From positions 1 to 49,618 of the forward strand of contig CAJBPB010000277.1 of NCBI GenBank assembly GCA_903957365.1: a stretch of DNA of 49,618 nucleotides, read 5' to 3'. The notes beneath the pieces were generated by a model that was not told the DNA's origin, made no database searches, and saw nothing but the letters and a program-made list of their open reading frames with translations. Made by a program: the position numbers and the translations under genes. Below are positions 16,809-25,502 of the stretch, piece by piece. The stretch comes from an uncultured Bacteroidota bacterium. Lineage in GTDB: Bacteria; Bacteroidota; Bacteroidia; Bacteroidales; F082. Within the stretch, counting starts at the first letter, position 1; each line of letters begins with the position of its first letter.

Positions 16809-17264
16809 TTACCTGATGATGGGCGTTGACTCTGCAACCGTAACAAAATCACCCAGTTGTATAATGCCTTCCCGAATCACGCGGCAGGTGACACCGCCAC
16901 GCCACGCCGGTTTCAAAGCCTCTTTCAATCCATCACATTGCTCATCCATGCGGTAACAGGGCGCTGTTTCGCCAGTAATCTCCAACACCAGATCGCCGAT
17001 ACAAATAAAATTTCCTTTTTTGTCTTCCAGTTCGATACCATCAACCAGCAAATTCGCCCGCCTGGTGGTCCAGTCGAGTTCCTTACCCACTTCGGCACAG
17101 GCAGCGTCGAAACTACTTTTTGAAAGTACAGTTACCTGTCTTTTTCCGGCAGCACCGCGAATATCCTGCGCAACACCGGTCGTTAAACCAACTTTGGCTG
17201 ACTTAACAGTGATTACAGATCCGTATTTTTCGCATTTGTAACCAATCCCAAGTAAGGTTCCCAT
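16809..17264 (-). CDS. MOSC domain protein
   Basis: A 151-residue stand-alone MOSC domain, related to the C-terminal domain of molybdenum-cofactor sulfurases and to YiiM/YuaD-type proteins. The conserved cysteine lies in ETAPCYRMDEQCDGL, next to the family's typical arginine and GGVTCRVIREGIIQLGD. Such proteins may bind or transfer sulfur or molybdopterin; the substrate here is unknown. It starts 3 bp after pgi stops and probably shares its transcript, though no functional link is evident. Confidence 0.85.
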   Translation of the reverse strand: MGTLLGIGYKCEKYGSVITVKSAKVGLTTGVAQDIRGAAGKRQVTVLSKSSFDAACAEVGKELDWTTRRANLLVDGIELEDKKGNFICIGDLVLEITGETAPCYRMDEQCDGLKEALKPAWRGGVTCRVIREGIIQLGDFVTVAESTPIIR

Positions 17265-17267
17265 ACC

Positions 17268-18623
17268 TCAGATTTTGCCGTTCAAACGTGTTTTCAGGAC
17301 AGCAGTTTGTTCTTCAAAGCCTTTTTTACCAAGCAAGGCAAACATGTTTTTCTTGTAAGCTTCGACACCCGGTTGATCGAAAGGGTTCACACCCAGCATA
17401 TAACCACTTAAAGCACAAGCCATCTCAAAGAAATAAACCATTTGCCCAATGGTATCTTCTGAAATTTCAGGTATCTGAATACGGATATTTGGCACACCGC
17501 CATCAACATGGGCGAGGGTGGTTCCGTATTCGGCCATCAGATTTACTTCGGACAAACGTTTCCCGGCTATATAATTCAACTGGTCGAGATCATTGTCTGC
17601 TTGCGGAATACGAATTTCCTTTTTTGGCGGTCCAACCGAGATCACTGTTTCAAAAATATTACGCAATCCTTCCTGAATATATTGTCCCATCGAATGCAGA
17701 TCGGTTGTAAAACCAACGCCTGCCGGGAAAGTTCCTTTGTTTTCTTTTCCTTCACTCTCGCCAAAAAGCTGTTTCCACCATTCGGTAAAAAAGAAAAGAC
17801 GAGGCTCATAATTCACCATTATTTCGGTTGTTTTACCTGCGGCGTACATTGCCTGGCGGGCCGCGGCATACATGGCTATAGGATTGCCATGGATATTATT
17901 TACAGAACGGCTGAATGCTTCCATTTTGCGTGCTCCTTCAACCAATGCCTTAATGTCGTAACCTGCCACTGCGATCGGCAACAAGCCAACTGGTGTGAGC
18001 ACTGAGTAACGGCCTCCCACATCATCCGGAACAACATAAGAAACATACCCTTCGCTGTCGGCCAGCACCTTGAGCGCTCCTTTGCTTTTATCGGTTATTG
18101 CCACAATACGGGTGCGGGCTTCAGCCAATCCATATTTCTTTTCAATATGGGCTTTCAGCACGCGGAAGGCTACAGCTGGCTCTGTAGTTGTTCCCGATTT
18201 CGAGATTACGGCCAGTGAATAGTCTTTCTTATCAAGGATTTCGAGCAGATCAACAAGGTATTCTTCACTGATATTTTGTCCGGCAAAAATGATATGCGGC
18301 GCTGCCTGTTTATCTTTGAGTAAGGCAAAATGATGCGATAAGGCATCAACAACCGCACGCGAACCCAGATATGAACCACCAATACCGATGACCACAAATA
18401 TTTCGGATTTGGCACGCAGTGATGCGGCATGTGCCGATATCTGATCAATAAAACCATCTGTTGTAGTTGTCGGAAGATCAACCCAGCCCAGGAACTCTCC
18501 ACCGGCACCCGTTTTGTTATACACTTTGCGGTAGGCACTGATTATCTGCTGATCATAGGCCAACAATTTTTCTTTGGGAATGGAGCTGTAAAGATTATCC
18601 AACTCTAGTTTTAATTGAATCAT
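17268..18623 (-). CDS. pgi: Glucose-6-phosphate isomerase
   Basis: A 451-residue phosphoglucose isomerase interconverting glucose-6-phosphate and fructose-6-phosphate in glycolysis and gluconeogenesis. Both SIS-type phosphate-binding loops are present (GIGGSYLGSRAVVDAL and VISKSGTTTEPAVAFRVL), as are the catalytic glutamate region GESEGKENKGTFPAG, the histidine in TTDLHSMGQYIQEG, and the C-terminal lysine segment QPGVEAYKKNMFALLG. The length matches the short bacterial class. A -7 box lies at 18653-18660; the MOSC gene follows within 3 bp. Confidence 0.96.
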   Translation of the reverse strand: MIQLKLELDNLYSSIPKEKLLAYDQQIISAYRKVYNKTGAGGEFLGWVDLPTTTTDGFIDQISAHAASLRAKSEIFVVIGIGGSYLGSRAVVDALSHHFALLKDKQAAPHIIFAGQNISEEYLVDLLEILDKKDYSLAVISKSGTTTEPAVAFRVLKAHIEKKYGLAEARTRIVAITDKSKGALKVLADSEGYVSYVVPDDVGGRYSVLTPVGLLPIAVAGYDIKALVEGARKMEAFSRSVNNIHGNPIAMYAAARQAMYAAGKTTEIMVNYEPRLFFFTEWWKQLFGESEGKENKGTFPAGVGFTTDLHSMGQYIQEGLRNIFETVISVGPPKKEIRIPQADNDLDQLNYIAGKRLSEVNLMAEYGTTLAHVDGGVPNIRIQIPEISEDTIGQMVYFFEMACALSGYMLGVNPFDQPGVEAYKKNMFALLGKKGFEEQTAVLKTRLNGKI

Positions 18624-18652
18624 TTGATGGGTATTTAGTGGTTAAACATCGG

Positions 18653-18660
18653 CAAAATTA
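18653..18660 (-). promoter_or_regulatory. -7 promoter box of pgi
   Basis: Reads TAATTTTG on the minus strand, a TAnnTTTG match about 29 nt upstream of the pgi ATG (18623). Confidence 0.55.
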
Positions 18661-18741
18661 CGAAATTATTGGAAAACTGATCAGATATTACCGCTACGGG
18701 TAATGCATTGACAGAGAGTTAATTCATCTCGCGTAGTCTCA

Positions 18742-18866
18742 TAAAAAAAGAGGCGGAATAACCAAAAACCGCCTCTCAGAACCAAAAAACCAAAATTTAT
18801 GAAAACCTTTTAACGCACAATGAAATACATAAACATTGGCCAAATCCACATTATTGAGATAAAGAA
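18742..18866 (-). ncRNA. Candidate small RNA between pgi and rprX
   Basis: A minus-strand promoter box TACCTTTG (18873-18880) is followed about 100 bp later by a strong hairpin (AGAGGCGG/CCGCCTCT, 18749-18776) and a run of seven Ts. No protein frame of credible length lies between. A transcript of about 125 nt with its own promoter and terminator is therefore predicted. An internal CAATG/CATTG hairpin is possible. I cannot assign it to a known RNA family. The alternative is that part of this region serves the plus strand as a leader. Confidence 0.45.
18743..18776 (-). terminator. Rho-independent terminator of the candidate small RNA
   Basis: An 8-bp perfect stem AGAGGCGG/CCGCCTCT with a 12-nt loop is followed on the minus strand by TTTTTTT. 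The T-run lies only on this side, so termination is for leftward transcription, and no leftward protein gene lies directly upstream. Confidence 0.65.
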
Positions 18867-18872
18867 CTGCGG

Positions 18873-18880
18873 CAAAGGTA
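18873..18880 (-). promoter_or_regulatory. -7 promoter box of the candidate small RNA
   Basis: Reads TACCTTTG on the minus strand, an exact TAnnTTTG match, and points away from rprX toward the terminator at 18743-18776. Confidence 0.45.
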
Positions 18881-18964
18881 AATCAGATTTGAAGCTACGA
18901 TTGTTAATGAAGTTTAACAGTTGTTAAGATATGTTAATTATCTGTAAACCATATATATAATAGA

Positions 18965-18972
18965 TAATTTTG
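18965..18972 (+). promoter_or_regulatory. -7 promoter box of rprX
   Basis: TAATTTTG matches TAnnTTTG and ends only 5 nt before the ATG at 18978. Transcription would begin at or next to the start codon, implying a leaderless or nearly leaderless mRNA. Confidence 0.5.
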
Positions 18973-18977
18973 CCGCC

Positions 18978-20411
18978 ATGAACAGAAAGTTGATTATTAC
19001 AATTATTGTGGTGATGACCATCGCTTTGCTGGGGTTGATGGGCATACAGGTTTATTGGATTGGTGATGCGATAAAGGTTAAAGAGGCAACTTTCGTAAGA
19101 GATGTAAATCAGTCGATGAGCCATGTGGTTCTCACGCTTGAAAAAGACGAGATGCAGCGGCAATATGAACAGCACCTGAAACTTGCCAATGCCCGGACCA
19201 ATCTTATTTCGGCATGGGATTCCGTAAATGTTTCAATGTCACGCGAATTGCAGGTGCCCATGACACGAGATCAGTATCAGGATTTTATCAGTCGTTCAAC
19301 AATGGCGCAGGAGATGATTCAGGATATGATTTTCGGATTTAAGAATGTTCAGGAAGAGGGAGTCCCACTTAATCCTGTGCGTATCGATTCTATTATCGGA
19401 ACAGAATTAAAAAAACATGGTATCAATACCACTTTTGAATTCGGTATTTTCAGCCCCACACGCAATGCGATGGTGGTGCAAAAAACAGGTCGTTTTCCAC
19501 AACAATTGCTTACACAGAGTTTTGCTTATGAGCTCTACCCTTCAGCAACTCCGCTTCGTTATGCTGACCAGCTTCTGATATATTTTCCTTACGAAAAGCG
19601 CTTCCTGGTCAGTCAGTTGTGGGATCTGCTGGCCATTTCGGTTTTTCTTGTTATCATAATCATCCTCAGTTTTTCGGCTACGATCTTTACCATTATCCGG
19701 CAAAAGAATTTATCAGAAATGAAAAATGACTTTGTTAACAATATGACGCATGAGTTTAAAACACCTATTTCAACGATCGGATTAGCCTGTGAAGCCTTGC
19801 GAGACAAGGATATACAAAAGTCGGAAGGATTATACTCGACTTACATCAGCATGATCGATGAAGAAAACAAACGTTTGGGAACCATGGCCGAACAAATTCT
19901 GCAATCAGCCGTAATTGAAAAAGGTCAACTGACACTGAAACAGGAAACTATTGATATTCACGATATTATAACAGACTGTGTTGCCTCTAAATCGTTACAG
20001 GCGAATAAAAAGAACGGGAAAATAGTGTGTGAATTACAGGCTGATGAACACCAGCTTTTTGCCGATCCCATTCACATGACCAATGTGGTTTTGAATTTGA
20101 TTGATAATGCCATCAAATACAGTGAAGACGATTTACTCATCGAAATAAAAAGCCGCAATATTCCAAATGCATTCGAGTTTAGTGTGCAGGACAATGGTAT
20201 TGGCATAAGCAACTCAAATCAAAAGCGTATCTTTGAGAAGTTGTACCGCGTACCGACAGGTAATATCCACAATGTGAAGGGATTCGGACTTGGACTGAAT
20301 TATGTTAAAGCCATTGTTGAGCAACATGGTGGTACCATCAATCTTGACAGTGAACTGAAAAAAGGAACAATATTTTATATCAGACTTCCATTAAATGGAA
20401 ATAATAAATGA
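18978..20411 (+). CDS. rprX: Sensor histidine kinase of an RprXY-like system
   Basis: A 477-residue membrane kinase. Two transmembrane segments (residues about 5-30 and 212-236) enclose a periplasmic sensor of about 180 residues. HisKA follows with H258 in NNMTHEFKTPISTIGLA, then HATPase_c with NLIDNAIKYSEDD, VQDNGIGISNSNQKRIFEKL and GFGLGLNYVKAIVEQHGG. The ATG at 18978 is right after its -7 box. It is followed by the response-regulator gene 4 bp after its stop. By partner and layout this resembles RprX of Bacteroides; the signal is unknown. Confidence 0.88.
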   Translation: MNRKLIITIIVVMTIALLGLMGIQVYWIGDAIKVKEATFVRDVNQSMSHVVLTLEKDEMQRQYEQHLKLANARTNLISAWDSVNVSMSRELQVPMTRDQYQDFISRSTMAQEMIQDMIFGFKNVQEEGVPLNPVRIDSIIGTELKKHGINTTFEFGIFSPTRNAMVVQKTGRFPQQLLTQSFAYELYPSATPLRYADQLLIYFPYEKRFLVSQLWDLLAISVFLVIIIILSFSATIFTIIRQKNLSEMKNDFVNNMTHEFKTPISTIGLACEALRDKDIQKSEGLYSTYISMIDEENKRLGTMAEQILQSAVIEKGQLTLKQETIDIHDIITDCVASKSLQANKKNGKIVCELQADEHQLFADPIHMTNVVLNLIDNAIKYSEDDLLIEIKSRNIPNAFEFSVQDNGIGISNSNQKRIFEKLYRVPTGNIHNVKGFGLGLNYVKAIVEQHGGTINLDSELKKGTIFYIRLPLNGNNK

Positions 20412-20415
20412 CAAT

Positions 20416-21108
20416 ATGGAACAAATAACAAAAGTATTACTGGCCGAAGACGATAAAAATCTCGGAACCATTCTCAAAGCCTATCTCGAAGCCAAAGGAT
20501 TCCCGACAGATTTATGCGTGAACGGACAGGAAGCGATGGAGAAATTCAAACGCGAAGATTATAATTTCTGCATCCTTGATGTGATGATGCCTGTTATGGA
20601 TGGTTTTGCCCTGGCAAAAGAAATCAGAAAACTGGACAAGAAAGTCCCATTGCTTTTTTTGACAGCCAAATCGATGCAGGAAGATAAAATTCGCGGTTTT
20701 GAACTCGGCGCCGACGATTACCTGAGTAAACCTTTCAGTATGGAAGAATTGCTCATGCGCATGAAAGCTATTATCCGCAGATCGGCAGAAGATACCGTGA
20801 GAGCCACCGTTTTTCAGATTGGTCAGTATACATTCGATTATAACCGGCAATTGCTGACCAGCCCTGACGATGAGAACAAACTCACATCCAAAGAAGCAGA
20901 ATTGCTGCGTTTACTTTGTGAAAACATGAATCGTGTGCTCGACAGGTCAGTAGCGCTCAATAAAATCTGGTTCGATGACAGCTATTTCAACGCCCGTTCG
21001 ATGGATGTATATATCACCAAATTGCGCAAGTTCTTTAAAAATGACCCTCGCATTGACCTGATGAACGTACACGGAATCGGATTTAAACTGGTTGTGAATA
21101 TTGATTGA
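20416..21108 (+). CDS. rprY: OmpR-family response regulator of an RprXY-like system
   Basis: A 230-residue response regulator counted from ATG 20416; an in-frame ATG at 20395 inside the kinase gene is possible but adds an unconserved seven residues. The receiver domain (1-120) has the acidic pair EDD (11-13), phosphoacceptor D55 in CILDVMMPVMDG, and the conserved lysine in YLSKPFSMEELL. The C-terminal OmpR/PhoB winged helix includes LTSKEAELLRLLCEN and DVYITKLRKFFK. Its receiver closely resembles the Bacteroides RprY pattern. The output genes are unknown. The stop overlaps an inverted repeat TTGATTTC/GAAATCAA without a T-run. Confidence 0.9.
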   Translation: MEQITKVLLAEDDKNLGTILKAYLEAKGFPTDLCVNGQEAMEKFKREDYNFCILDVMMPVMDGFALAKEIRKLDKKVPLLFLTAKSMQEDKIRGFELGADDYLSKPFSMEELLMRMKAIIRRSAEDTVRATVFQIGQYTFDYNRQLLTSPDDENKLTSKEAELLRLLCENMNRVLDRSVALNKIWFDDSYFNARSMDVYITKLRKFFKNDPRIDLMNVHGIGFKLVVNID

Positions 21109-21172
21109 TTTCCGTTGCAGAAATCAACGCTTTCACATAATCGTTTTCAACCTTACCTTCTGTTACCCCTTC

Positions 21173-22447
21173 TTACCACATTCCTCTGTCGCGCTCAAAC
21201 CGCATATTGACCGAAGAAGGAGATAATCTGAATGAAGGATCTTCCATGATTTCCCACAGATGTTCCGATCCAGGGCCTTTGTCTTTGTTGGTAAGTACGA
21301 TCAGTGTACGCTGCTGTTTCATATCGCGGATAAAAAAGGTTCTGAAACCTTTCCACCAACCGTAATGATAGACAGTGCTATCGGCATTGGCACGTGTTCG
21401 CCAGCCAAAACCATAATTATCTGCAGTGCGGCGGCGGTTCTCACTTCCGGGCGTAAAGGCTTCGGTGAGTGTTGATGATTTCACTAAAACTTCATTGTAA
21501 AGGGATTTGTCAAACTGAAACAGATCTCCAACCGTTGAATACATGATTTTGTCACCCATCACACCATTCAGATAATTGTTTGGCACTTCGATGAAGCCTT
21601 TTCTCCGTGCGTCAAAACCGGGTACGCCACGATCAATGGTCTCAGGCAGCTTTGTTAATCCTCTCAGACTATAGATGAAGGAGTGTCTCATCCCGGCAGG
21701 TTCAAAAATGCGTTCACGCATGAAATTTTCAAAATTGCGTTTGCTCACCCGTTCGACAACCGATCCCAACAAGGCAAAATTTGTATTACAATAATGGAAA
21801 CCACCATCCGGTTTAAAATAGGCTTCCGGCCGATGTACCACGAATAAACGGATCATGTCTTCGTTGAAAAGCGGAACGCGCTGATCTGACCATTTTTCAT
21901 CAGCGAGCACCTCATAACGTGGCATTCCTGATCTGTGATTCAGTAAATTGCGGATGGTTACACCTTCGTAAGGCCACTCAGGGATGAATTTCCGCACGTC
22001 ATCGTCATAGTTCAGTTTGCCCTCTTCGTGTAATATCATGATGGCAGTGGCTGTAAACATCTTCGAAACCGAAGCCAGGCCAAACTCACTGTCAAGCGTT
22101 AATAATTTCTTACGGTGACGCACATCTGCATATCCATAAGCCTTCTGAAAAACGATTCTTCCTTTTTCAGCAAATAACACCGTTCCATTGAAACCGTTGT
22201 TTTTCTGCAACTTCGTAAAAACACTGTCGAGTTTTTTCTGCTGTCTCCTGAGTTTTCTGGCATCCAGATTTCTGTAGATACTGTCGGCCGGCATCACACG
22301 AAATCCGAGCTCGACGCGTTCCTCCGGCGGAATCCTTTCGCCCTGACAGGCAAAACGATTCACAGCAAAAATGACCGCTATAATCAATAGAATCAGCGGA
22401 ATAAAGAACCTAAGAATTTTTTTTACTGAATATCTTCGACGTGTCAC
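21173..22447 (-). CDS. Membrane-anchored serine hydrolase, beta-lactamase/penicillin-binding fold
   Basis: A 424-residue protein with an N-terminal signal anchor (residues about 10-30) and a class C beta-lactamase/AmpH-type domain. The catalytic SxxK is in LASVSKMFTATAIMILHEEG; the tyrosine motif appears as HYCNTNFALLG; the third motif region is YHYGWWKGFRTFFIRD. Such periplasmic enzymes hydrolyse D-amino-acid peptides or esters; true beta-lactamase activity should not be assumed. It follows the DUF302 gene by 37 bp in the same direction, so the two may be co-transcribed from 22915-22922. Confidence 0.85.
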   Translation of the reverse strand: MTRRRYSVKKILRFFIPLILLIIAVIFAVNRFACQGERIPPEERVELGFRVMPADSIYRNLDARKLRRQQKKLDSVFTKLQKNNGFNGTVLFAEKGRIVFQKAYGYADVRHRKKLLTLDSEFGLASVSKMFTATAIMILHEEGKLNYDDDVRKFIPEWPYEGVTIRNLLNHRSGMPRYEVLADEKWSDQRVPLFNEDMIRLFVVHRPEAYFKPDGGFHYCNTNFALLGSVVERVSKRNFENFMRERIFEPAGMRHSFIYSLRGLTKLPETIDRGVPGFDARRKGFIEVPNNYLNGVMGDKIMYSTVGDLFQFDKSLYNEVLVKSSTLTEAFTPGSENRRRTADNYGFGWRTRANADSTVYHYGWWKGFRTFFIRDMKQQRTLIVLTNKDKGPGSEHLWEIMEDPSFRLSPSSVNMRFERDRGMW

Positions 22448-22484
22448 GTATGATGCATCCCCTATACCTATTGAAAATCAATGA

Positions 22485-22871
22485 TCAGAGATCGTTGATC
22501 ATCTTTTCTAATTTACAACTTACTTCTTTCGCAAGTTTGTCGAGTTGCTCATTACCAATACCACTCATCATGGCGATGGGATCCATCGCAGCCACTTCAA
22601 TCACATTGGGTGCCTGCTCAATAACAACTACATTACAGGGTAAAACAACACCAAGTTTATCTTCAAGACGCAGTGCTTTCGACGCAAAATGAGGATTACA
22701 TGCGCCAAGTATGGTATATGGTTTGAAATCTTCGTTGATCTTCATTTTCAATGTTTTCTTCACATCGATAACGGTCAACACACCAAAACCGATAAATTTC
22801 AATTCATTGGTCACGTGTTCGACGACCTCATCAAACTGACCTTCAATAGTTTTACTTACAAAGTAGCCCAT
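22485..22871 (-). CDS. DUF302 family protein
   Basis: A 128-residue soluble protein matching DUF302: GQFDEVVEHVTNELKFIGFG, the turn KINEDFKPYTILGACNPHFA with its conserved cysteine and histidine region, and LPCNVVVIEQAPNVIEVAAM. The family folds into a small alpha/beta domain of unknown activity. Its promoter is predicted at 22915-22922. The downstream serine hydrolase begins 37 bp after its stop. Confidence 0.9.
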   Translation of the reverse strand: MGYFVSKTIEGQFDEVVEHVTNELKFIGFGVLTVIDVKKTLKMKINEDFKPYTILGACNPHFASKALRLEDKLGVVLPCNVVVIEQAPNVIEVAAMDPIAMMSGIGNEQLDKLAKEVSCKLEKMINDL

Positions 22872-22914
22872 GATAATGTTGTTAATTAGTAGTATTTACA
22901 GTTTTTTGTGGCCA

Positions 22915-22922
22915 CAAAAATA
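22915..22922 (-). promoter_or_regulatory. -7 promoter box of the DUF302 gene
   Basis: Reads TATTTTTG on the minus strand (TAnnTTTG), 43 nt upstream of the ATG at 22871. Confidence 0.5.
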
Positions 22923-22988
22923 CGAAAAATGAAGTTGTTTTTTGTCAAAACAGTAAATAAACGAACGAATCCTGAACGATGGATGATG

Positions 22989-22996
22989 TATCTTTG
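22989..22996 (+). promoter_or_regulatory. -7 promoter box of the SMP-30-like gene
   Basis: TATCTTTG matches TAnnTTTG. It implies a leader of about 125 nt before ATG 23127; the leader contains a possible 23-codon reading frame starting at 23019, which I do not annotate as a gene. Confidence 0.45.
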
Positions 22997-23126
22997 AAAA
23001 AATTAACAGTCTGTCAACATGGAAATAATGTCGCGGATTTCTGTTTCGGAATCTTTACAAAGCATAAACGTTGGCAAATTTTCATTGTAAACATCTAAAT
23101 ATTTGATCAGTAAAAAATCAAAAACA

Positions 23127-24029
23127 ATGAATAAATCAACTTTCAAGCCTGTCATGCTGACCCTGCTTTCCGCCTTTATTGTATTCACTTTGACGAATTG
23201 TACGGGTTCAAAAAAAATGTTTGTAGCAGAAGATCTTACTGCCGAAAATCTCTTTTCAGTGAATATTGAAGGCCCTGCCTTTGATAAAAACGGTCAATTG
23301 TATGTGGTAAATTATCTGCGTGATGGCACAATCGGGAAAGTAGCTGCTGATGGAAGCTGTTCGATGTTTATTGAGTTACCTGAAGGAAGTATCGCAAACT
23401 GCATCCTTTTCGATAAGCAGGACAATATGTTTTTACCTGATTTTACCGGACACAATGTTTTGTTTGTTGATATGCAAACCCGGAAAGTGAGTGTTTTTTG
23501 CCATGAACCCCGTATGTTTTCCCCAAACGATTTGTGTATGAACCGAAATGGCCAGATTTTCGCCAGCGACCCTGACTGGAATGCCGGTGTAGGGCAATTG
23601 TGGCGGATCGAAACTGATGGTAAACCTGTGTTGATTGAGCAAAACATGGGCACCACCAATGGGATTGAGTTAAGTCCGGATGAAAAAACATTGTACCTGA
23701 ACGAAAGTATTCAACGCAAGGTATGGAAATACAGTGTGGACGAAAACGGGAATATCTCAGGCAAAGAGCTTTTTTATTCATTCGACGATTTCGGACTCGA
23801 TGGCATGAAATGCGACAAAAAAGGAAACCTTTACATTACACGATGGGGAAAAGGAACTATCGTTGTAATTTCCCCGAAAGGAGAATTCATCCGTGAAATA
23901 CCTTTAAAAGGTAAAAAATGCAGCAACCTGGTTTTCGGTGGTAAAAATGGCCGGACGATGTATGTTACGCTTCAGGACAGGAAATGTATGGAGAAGGTTG
24001 AAAACAATATCGCCGGAAAAAAATTCTGA
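23127..24029 (+). CDS. SMP-30/gluconolactonase-like lipoprotein
   Basis: A 300-residue lipoprotein counted from ATG 23127; the frame extends upstream only to a TTG, which would give an atypical signal sequence. The lipobox is LTNC at about residue 24. The mature protein is a six-bladed beta-propeller of the SMP-30/gluconolactonase/NHL type, with strands such as PAFDKNGQLYVVNYL, FSPNDLCMNRNGQIFASD and IELSPDEKTLYLNESIQRK. Members bind a divalent metal and hydrolyse sugar lactones or similar esters; the substrate here is not predictable. It stands alone and converges with the LPP20 gene. Confidence 0.82.
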   Translation: MNKSTFKPVMLTLLSAFIVFTLTNCTGSKKMFVAEDLTAENLFSVNIEGPAFDKNGQLYVVNYLRDGTIGKVAADGSCSMFIELPEGSIANCILFDKQDNMFLPDFTGHNVLFVDMQTRKVSVFCHEPRMFSPNDLCMNRNGQIFASDPDWNAGVGQLWRIETDGKPVLIEQNMGTTNGIELSPDEKTLYLNESIQRKVWKYSVDENGNISGKELFYSFDDFGLDGMKCDKKGNLYITRWGKGTIVVISPKGEFIREIPLKGKKCSNLVFGGKNGRTMYVTLQDRKCMEKVENNIAGKKF

Positions 24030-24123
24030 CGACAAATGTCACTCAGATAACGAAGACAAGCGGGTCTTTTGAAATTTATTCCTTCAGGATGTCACTATTT
24101 CAGCCTGGTTTTTATTTCGGTTT

Positions 24124-25491
24124 TTAGAATAACTGCGTCAGAATATCCGGAATAACCCTGGTTCTGATATACTCTTTTCCTTTGGAAAAAGCTTCTGTTC
24201 TGGCAGATTCACAATTACTTTGCGTTGCAACAATATCAGAAACGCTCCTTTGGTAAAGTAGTTTTCCGCCCTGATTCTGAACAGTTACCTCAGCTTTGAA
24301 GTTCATTTTGCAATTGTGGCTGACTTCTTCCAGTTTTCTGTCTTCTGCAGCAATGGTCAGGATATAATCGGCATCTGAACGATTTTCAGTATAATCACAT
24401 GTGTTGGCGATCAGTGTTTCTCTGCACATTTCACCAAAACCCTGACCCAGCCTTTCACCTGTTTTGTTTTCAGTGATTTCAACAAAGAACACCGGATTCA
24501 ATATGGTTGTTTCGATCCTGCTGGTTTCAATTCTGAAGTTCTTAAGCAATTTCTTGATAATGAAATCGTTGGTCGCATCCTGTAACAGCGTTGCCACATC
24601 AATTTTTGCCTCTAAATACTCTATATTTTTCTTTGATCGGATTTTAGGAATACCAAATGAAACTCTTCCATCTTTGCCGGTACGCGCCTTGTTGTTGATC
24701 AATCCGCTGCTACTGTAATCAGCAACAACAGGAAAGCCTTCCATAAGATGACCTGCCCGGTCGCTTACTTCAAATGTCAATGATTCATCTTTGATCATCT
24801 GTCCCCTCTTGACAACAATTTCGTGTTGAACCGGCGCGATTTTCAAATCGTTAAAACATTCAAATATCTCATTGAAAAGCTCATTCCCAAAATATATTTC
24901 CGCGTTCTGATAATTTGTCAGCAAAGGTTCTGCCAGATAAGGTTTGATATCTTCGGTAGCTTTCACCAACAAAATCAATGCGTTATAGTATTCAAAATCA
25001 CCTTTATATTGCATTGCCATCGAAAATTTCGACATGGCATTGTCGAGTGCCTTCTGAATCCTTTGTTGTTTGAATGATTGGTAAGTCGATTTTGAAAGAC
25101 TGTAATAAACCCAATAGTTTGTTTTGTCTTCAAAAGTTCCGATCAGCGTATAACCCTCCAGATTTTCGTTGATGGTCGTTTGCGTTCTGGAATCAAAAGT
25201 TTCGTTAAACACATCATTTACAGCGAGTTTATTCAGAAAAGAAGCGTTGGAAATATGTATGCTTATTTCACCTGCAAGATCATTTAATGCATTTTTTTTG
25301 GCGATTTGCTGATAATCATTCACATCAGCTGTGATTGGTGCTGAACCGATTCCAATATAATTCGTTGTGCTCATCGGCCTGCTGGTCAACCAATCAGGCT
25401 TAGGTTGCAGGTTTTTCGTACTTACGCATGAAAACAATATCAAGCCTGAAATACAGGCAACCATAATTCTACATATTCTTAAAAAACTCAT
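24124..25491 (-). CDS. LPP20-family lipoprotein
   Basis: A 455-residue predicted lipoprotein: signal sequence with lipobox ILFSC at residues 18-22. An LPP20-like domain occupies about residues 30-150 (KPDWLTSRPMSTTNYIGIGS, then QIAKKNALNDLAGEISIHIS). A middle domain (about 210-300) has a beta-sandwich look with a GKDGRVSFGIPKI turn, and the C-terminal part (about 320-455) contains YTENRSDADYILTIAAED, resembling a second LPP20/CsgG-associated fold. It starts 11 bp after the TPR lipoprotein gene ends and surely shares its transcript. An envelope assembly role is plausible but unproven. Confidence 0.8.
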   Translation of the reverse strand: MSFLRICRIMVACISGLILFSCVSTKNLQPKPDWLTSRPMSTTNYIGIGSAPITADVNDYQQIAKKNALNDLAGEISIHISNASFLNKLAVNDVFNETFDSRTQTTINENLEGYTLIGTFEDKTNYWVYYSLSKSTYQSFKQQRIQKALDNAMSKFSMAMQYKGDFEYYNALILLVKATEDIKPYLAEPLLTNYQNAEIYFGNELFNEIFECFNDLKIAPVQHEIVVKRGQMIKDESLTFEVSDRAGHLMEGFPVVADYSSSGLINNKARTGKDGRVSFGIPKIRSKKNIEYLEAKIDVATLLQDATNDFIIKKLLKNFRIETSRIETTILNPVFFVEITENKTGERLGQGFGEMCRETLIANTCDYTENRSDADYILTIAAEDRKLEEVSHNCKMNFKAEVTVQNQGGKLLYQRSVSDIVATQSNCESARTEAFSKGKEYIRTRVIPDILTQLF

Positions 25492-25502
25492 AATACAGAC
25501 CG

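Noticed and set aside
21105-21127. Inverted repeat TTGATTTC/GAAATCAA at the end of rprY
   Set aside because: No T-run follows on either strand, so I do not call it a terminator.
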